A stretch of 64,000 nt of DNA, taken from contig OX104134.1 in the NCBI GenBank assembly GCA_944470555.2, positions 55,729,890 to 55,793,889 of the forward strand, in the 5' to 3' direction. Shown in pieces: positions 58,961 through 64,000 of this stretch. The translations under genes were made by a program, and so were the position numbers. How positions within the stretch are numbered: position 1 is the stretch's first letter; each line of letters begins with the position of its first letter. A model generated the notes under the pieces. It saw nothing but the letters and a program-made list of their open reading frames with translations. It was not told where the DNA came from and did not search any database. This stretch comes from Heterobilharzia americana (taxonomy: Eukaryota; Platyhelminthes; Trematoda; Strigeidida; Schistosomatidae).

Positions 58961-59279
58961 ATATCGGTACAATCACTGGTTCCAGCCTTAGTGCAGATTT
59001 ATGTCTGTCAGTCAGCTCTTTAAATCTAGACTTTGTTGCTCATATTGCTAAACTGTATGAAAAGCTCTGCGGTATCCGCAAGGAGATGAAGGAACATCGA
59101 TTGGCGTGCAGTCGTGTTTCTCGCCCACTTTCTTGACCTGCCACGATACATCGTCACACTAGATAGCAACCAAGGAGCTCTCAACCTAGAATTTGTCGGC
59201 ATCATAGACACCACCCTGCAGCGCAAAAAATGAACTAAACCGTGTACTTTTGACTCAAAGCATCTGGGAAACGTGTGGG

Positions 59280-59660
59280 CCAACACGTGAAAGTGACTAA
59301 AATCGTCGGAGAACCCATAACCTACTGCACCTTTTACATAAGTGATTGCCATTCAGGGATACGCTTCCTGGTAGATATTGGGACGGATGCTAGCGTAATT
59401 ACACCCACTAACAAAGAGCGACTGTGGCTGACTTCCATACATCTCCGTGCTGCGAACGGTTCGGATATCACGACATATGGTAGTAAGCTACTTTGGACCA
59501 CGCCGTTTGTTTCGATGGGTTTTCATCATTGCTGACGTGGACACAGGTATAACCGGTATGGATCCGTTACAACATTATCGGTTATTGGTAGATACAGGTA
59601 AGTACAAGTTGATCGATTCTACCACAACACTCTGTTTGCGATGTTGTCACTAGTGCCCCT
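59280..59660 (+). pseudogene. retroelement protease relic
   Basis: The frame 59275-59535 contains LVDIGTDASVI, an aspartic-protease DTGA box with Thr displaced (DIGTDAS), and '..HMVVSYFGPRR..' equivalents in a shifted frame at 59447-59653, with a second-strand ITGMDPLQHY ('GxDFL'-type) motif. The frame is split by a shift. Confidence 0.65.
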
Positions 59661-59789
59661 TCTGTGTGCCCGATGTATTCCAACTCTGGCATTCCTTAAT
59701 CCAATACTTTCATTGTCCAGTCACTTTCAAACATTTTTAAGTCAATAGCTGGTGTACCTTGCTTAGCATCTAACATTTAACATCATATA

Positions 59790-60420
59790 ATGACAACTGG
59801 TCCACCAGTTTTTGCCAAACCCCAAAGTTTATCTCAAGATAAACTGCAAGCCGTCAAGACTGAATTCGAACATATGCCGCAAATGGGTATCATTAGATCC
59901 TCCCATGATCTTCTCCTTTGTGTGTAGTCTTGAAGAAGAATAAAATGGACTAGCAACCTTGTGGTGAATATTGGCGACTCAACGCTGAAACGGTTCCAGG
60001 CCGTTACTCAGTTCCTCATATGCACGACATGACTGCTACTCTGAAAGATGCGACGGTCTTCAGCAAACCTGACGTGTCGCGCGTCTATCATTAAATACCC
60101 GTAGATTCAAATGATATATAGGAAACTGCAGTCCTGATACCATTTAGCCTATCTGAATTTCTTCATAAGCCTTTCGGACTACAAAATAATGCACAGACCT
60201 TCCAGTTTTTCATCCAGGAGGTCTTGCGCGGTTTAGATTTTGTTTACATCTACCTTGACGATATCCTTATCAAGAGTGTAGACGGAGATAGCCATCGCAT
60301 TGATTTGCAGCAAGTTTTTGAAAGGGTTTCCAAATACTCAGTTACTGTCAGCCTGGCAAAATAACAGCTTGGTATCCGTTCACTAACCTTCCTTTGTCAT
60401 GTTAACGATGAGTACAGCAT
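59790..60420 (+). pseudogene. reverse-transcriptase relic
   Basis: Recognisable pieces include 'KLQAVKTEFEHM..MGI' near 59850, 'GTTVP..RYSVPHMHDM' equivalents near 59990-60030, 'FGLQNNAQTFQFF' near 60176, and the catalytic YLDDIL box near 60250. Stops interrupt it at about 60094 and 60119 and later. Confidence 0.75.
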
Positions 60421-60649
60421 TCGCCCACTACCCGAAAAGATACAGGCAACTCAAGTTTTTCCGGTACCAACGTCATTCAAATGGCTGTGTACATTACTGA
60501 GAGTGGTGGGCTATTTTCACCATTTTATCCCCCATTATGCGCACATTCTAACTGCGCTAACCAACCTGTTGAAATGTAAGTGTGAAGCTTTCAGCATACC
60601 TCCCAAAGCATTAAAAGCATCTTTTAAGATCAAAAATGTGATACCAGAG

Positions 60650-61060
60650 GCTACATTGTTAGTCTAATGGGATACAAACACTCCTATTATCATTGGTGTT
60701 GATACCTTTAACGCACCTATTGGAGCTGTTTAATGACAAATTTCGGATAACACTTGGACTCCGCTTGCGTTCTTCTCCCGTAAGCTATCCCCGTGTGAAA
60801 TGCGGTACAGCACTTTTGGTTGTGAGTTGCTTGCATATATACCTCAGTTAAACATTTTCGTCATTCTGTGGAAGGTAGTGATTTTGTCATAATTACCCAC
60901 CACAAACCGTTGACTTACTCTTTACATACCACCGCAGATAGGTATTCACTGCATGTGATACAGCATCTGGGCTACATTTCACCTCGGACATCCACCACAT
61001 TTCTGGTATGACTAACCTCGTAGCAGATGCATTGTCTTGCGTTTGCACCAACACTGTACC
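60650..61060 (+). pseudogene. RNase H relic
   Basis: Short broken segments: a Gly-Val-Asp opening near 60698, '..WTPLAFFSRKLSP.E.RYSTF' near 60750-60815, 'HKPLTYSL' near 60902 and 'ISGMTNLVADALS' near 60995-61030, in the usual order. Confidence 0.65.
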
Positions 61061-61249
61061 TCAGGCAACTGACTTACAGAAGATTGCTGAACTCCAAGGT
61101 TCAGACGAAGAAATGGAAAAACTTCAACACTCAAACTTCTTGAAGATACGGTGTGCACCGCTTGTAAACAGTGAAGGGACGATCCTGTGCAACATGTCCA
61201 CAAGGACTCCGAGACCTGTTGTTCCTTAGTCTCTGCGTAGGCGTCTTTT

Positions 61250-62020
61250 TTGATGCTGCTCACGGTCTTTCGCATCCCTGTTTACGTGCTACTGATATCT
61301 GTTAGGTATGTATGCCCAGGCATCAACCGTGATGTTTGAAAATAAACACGGTCATGTATTCAACCCTACGCTCCAAGATAAATCGCCAAAACTTCACACC
61401 AACTGGAACTTTCGCCAAACCAGATTCACGGTTTGCCTACGTCCATTTAGACATTATCGGTGAATTTCCACCATCCGATGGTTGTTCCTCTCTACTGACA
61501 TATGTCCGTAGGTTTACTCGCTGACTAGAAGCCATTTCATTATCAGCTGTTACCGCTCAAACAGTCAGTAGAGTGTTCGTCGAAAGATTGGATTTTAACT
61601 TTCGATGCTCTTCTACTGTGACTACCGACAGCCAGAAACATTTTCAATCTATTGTCTTCCAGAAGTTAGTAAATCCGCTAGGATACAAACGCATTCGCAC
61701 CACGTCATCCAGCTTCTAATGGTATAATAGGACGCTTTTATCGTCATCCTAAGGCTTCACTAATGGGAGTTGACAATGTAAAATGGTCTGAATCTCTGCC
61801 ATTGGTTCTTCTCAGCTTTTGTAGGACACTTAAAACGGACATTCAGTGTACTTCTACTGAGATGGTTTGCGGAAGTAACTTACATTTTCCCAGTGGACTG
61901 GATGCTGCAGATCGTAGTGACCGAACCCCTACCGATATCTACGTTTTGCGCAAACCCACATACTTCCCATGCGTCGTCTCCAACTCCTATCTACACAAAT
62001 ACAATGTAGACGGGTAGGGT
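61250..62020 (+). pseudogene. integrase relic
   Basis: The catalytic core is represented by 'FAYVHLDIIGEFPPSDG' (first Asp, near 61434), 'TTDSQKHFQS' (second Asp, near 61622) and a C-terminal part at 61763-62017 ('KWSESLPLVLLSF', 'CTSTEMVCGSNLHFP'). The region of the catalytic Glu is frame-broken ('SNGIIGRF' near 61712). Confidence 0.7.
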
Positions 62021-62173
62021 TAAATAAAAGACTGCAAGATTGCACAAACGTCCTTGTGTGTTGTGATGCCATCCGGAAACCCTTAAAACCAACCAAAGAC
62101 GGACCTTTTCAGAGTTGGCAGGAGAAAGAAGTTCTTCGTAATCGATAGATTAGGACGGAAAGACACCTTTAGT

Positions 62174-62397
62174 GTGAACCACCCAAAGGCAGCTTATATT
62201 GATGGTAACCCAACCCTCCCTGTACTAGCATCATCACCACAACCATTGCAACCAAGAACTAAGGAAGACTCTTTCAGTGAAAAAGGTAGTGACTCTGCCA
62301 ACAAGGAAATCAGTGGCAGTAGTGAAAAAGCACCTTCTACACGTGTCGATCTACGTGTTCATTGGCCCAAACACCTTACAAACTTCATTACTTAGTC
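62174..62397 (+). pseudogene. C-terminal end of pol, retroelement
   Basis: 74-codon frame ending in 'RVHWPKHLTNFIT', the conserved tail of CsRn1-like polyproteins. Its Pro/Ser-rich body is typical of the stretch before that tail. Confidence 0.6.
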
Positions 62398-64000
62398 ATC
62401 TTGGAATTTGAAGCCTGATCAAGTCTGATTGGTACTGTTACGCTTTTACTTTTATGTTTACTTACTTCTGTACCACAAAAAGCTGTTTTGAAAATGTAAA
62501 CAAGAAAAACCTACTTTGATGTCGATTATTATAATCCTATTTGTATCCCTTCATATTTGTGTGCGTCTTGCAGAATACTTGTGAGTTGGTATTTCTGGAA
62601 TGTGCGGTTACTAGCGAAGAAGTGGAATTAATATAGCCAACGTTATTAGAACAAGAAGCAACGGTTTAGGCAACTGAAATACAACATGTATTTGAATTCA
62701 CCGGAATAATCCGTTAACTGAAGATGAATTTCCAATTTATGAAGAAACTCATATATTTTAGCTTCTTCCACTGGAACAGAGAAACAGGTTTAGTATCTGT
62801 TTTGTATTATAAAGTCAGGCCATGTCATTGTCATATGCCGTATCTTCTAGTAAAGTCTGTAGACATATATATCCGTGTACTCAATTATTTTTTCACGCAT
62901 AAAAGACAATATACGGTGAGATATGCGCACACTTACCAACCAATACATACTCAACCAAAAGTATACAGACATTAAAAATCGTCTCAAAAGTCAATAACAT
63001 CAACAACAACATCGCACTACATGTATGCTTAATTAAGTACAGACTTTATGAACAAGGTAGAGCGACATATTTTCAATCGATAAACAACAAACGAGTTGAT
63101 TCCCGTACCGCGCAACCGTAGAATTTTTTTTGCAGAAATAAAATTCGATTATTTTTACTGAAGAAGCCAAGGTACACGAGGAAATTGTTTTTTATTCTAT
63201 AAGTAAACTAGAATTACATTCAACTAAACTCAGTGGTCAATATTTGCAGAACATACGTGGAACTCACTCGGTTATTTTTTGTACAAAGAAGTTCATCCAT
63301 AAGTTTCTCACTTAGACAAAACCATTAGTGACTGCAGTAGTACTGACATGTAAACAAATGTCGTGTGATTTAACACAAACCAGATGTCTAATACTGTGTA
63401 AAAAATGTTTTTGGAAAAGAACGACAAGAAATCAATGTGGTTTGTAAAACAAGGTCAGGGTTATGTCAAAATGTGATGGCACGATACCAAATATATATCT
63501 GTATCTCATACATTTCCGTTTCATATCAGTGTTAATTTGCATTTGTATGTTAATGGTCAGACATCCAAGTTAAATGCCAAACATTTTGTCACATGATATT
63601 TCTTTATGTTAGGCTCTAACAGAAGTAACATAAGATAATTTACAGGTGTTTCAGGTAGCATAACATGTAGGTATTACACAGAGATCAAAAGAAATACAAA
63701 TTTCAAGCTGTGCCTCATTCTTTACTGAGAAGCCTAAGTAGTTAAGCGGTTTAGTGAGATATATTTGATGTAACTCAAGGAAAATTAGTGAATTTGAAGA
63801 CCATATTCAGAGGCAGGAATTAAATGCAAGCAAGTCACCTTTTTCACTTATAGCTTTATGTACCAGGTTATGAATCACAACTAAAGTACAAGGTTTTGTG
63901 ATATTTCTCTGATAGCCAGGTAGAGAAGGCTTAGAACACTCTGTTTGACCAATATCAACGTGTTTTGGGTTGATTGGCAATCGGCTTAATCTAACTAGCA
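62398..64000. other. no gene recognised
   Basis: AT-rich. The first part may contain a decayed 3' LTR beginning near 'tgttacgcttttac' (62438), but no counterpart was found on the 5' side. The frame at 62724-62975 has no family features. Confidence 0.35.

Larger units (their letters stand above)
58254..62397 (+). mobile_element. decayed CsRn1-like Ty3/gypsy LTR retrotransposon (internal region)
   Basis: Domains appear in order gag, protease, RT, RNase H, integrase, with the tRNA-Trp-type binding site at the left and a terminal 'PKHLTNF' motif at the right, as in CsRn1 relatives of trematodes. Many stops and shifts occur throughout. No paired LTRs could be recognised, so this is an old fragmentary copy. 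Confidence 0.8.

Noticed and set aside
59026..59352. 108-codon minus-strand frame
   Set aside because: It is antisense to the gag-protease stretch of the LTR element and has no domain of its own.
1..64000. CRISPR arrays, bacterial operons, riboswitches
   Set aside because: The introns, SINEs and LINEs show a eukaryotic genome, and no regularly spaced repeats were seen.

Overview
The window is AT-rich, intron-bearing and heavily loaded with retroelements. It fits a flatworm of the genus Schistosoma or a close relative. The evidence is: an EGF-receptor-type tyrosine kinase with short and long GT-AG introns; repeated Sm-alpha-like SINEs that carry schistosome hammerhead-ribozyme relics; RTE-type LINE copies with TAA-type tails; a second LINE family (called family B here); and a CsRn1-like Ty3/gypsy element primed by tRNA-Trp. 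The species cannot be fixed from this sequence alone.

Left part (651-11693, + strand): the 3' half of an EGFR/ErbB receptor gene. Seven exons encode the membrane-proximal ectodomain, one transmembrane helix, the juxtamembrane region and a complete kinase domain (about 600 codons). Exons for the rest of the ectodomain must lie upstream. After the kinase the frame either ends at a TAA (11691-11693) or splices at an overlapping GTAAGA donor. A phase-compatible candidate tail exon lies at 28378-28593, which would make a 16.7-kb, transposon-filled last intron.

Middle part (9.3-37.1 kb): family B and RTE fragments in both orientations. A 4,227-bp block (13431-17657) is repeated, apparently base for base, at 22171-26397. 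Within the first copy an RTE element is split by 3.6 kb of older repeat DNA flanked by a 24-bp near-perfect direct repeat. A two-exon reading frame for a 59-residue, coiled-coil-like protein is proposed at 31092-32030 (+). The most complete family B element lies on the minus strand at 33470-37140.

Right-centre (38.7-52.1 kb): two RTE elements in opposite orientation. They are almost identical over about 2.5 kb, share inactivating lesions, and have unrelated 3' ends. The plus copy has a clear 14-bp target-site duplication. Between them lie a palindromic pair of hammerhead SINEs (42735-43490) and a second fold-back repeat (48197-48494).

Right end (52-64 kb): mostly non-coding AT-rich DNA with a long (TA)n tract, then a decayed gag-pol of a CsRn1-like LTR retrotransposon (58254-62397, +). 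All coordinates come from reading the sequence by eye. No database search was available.
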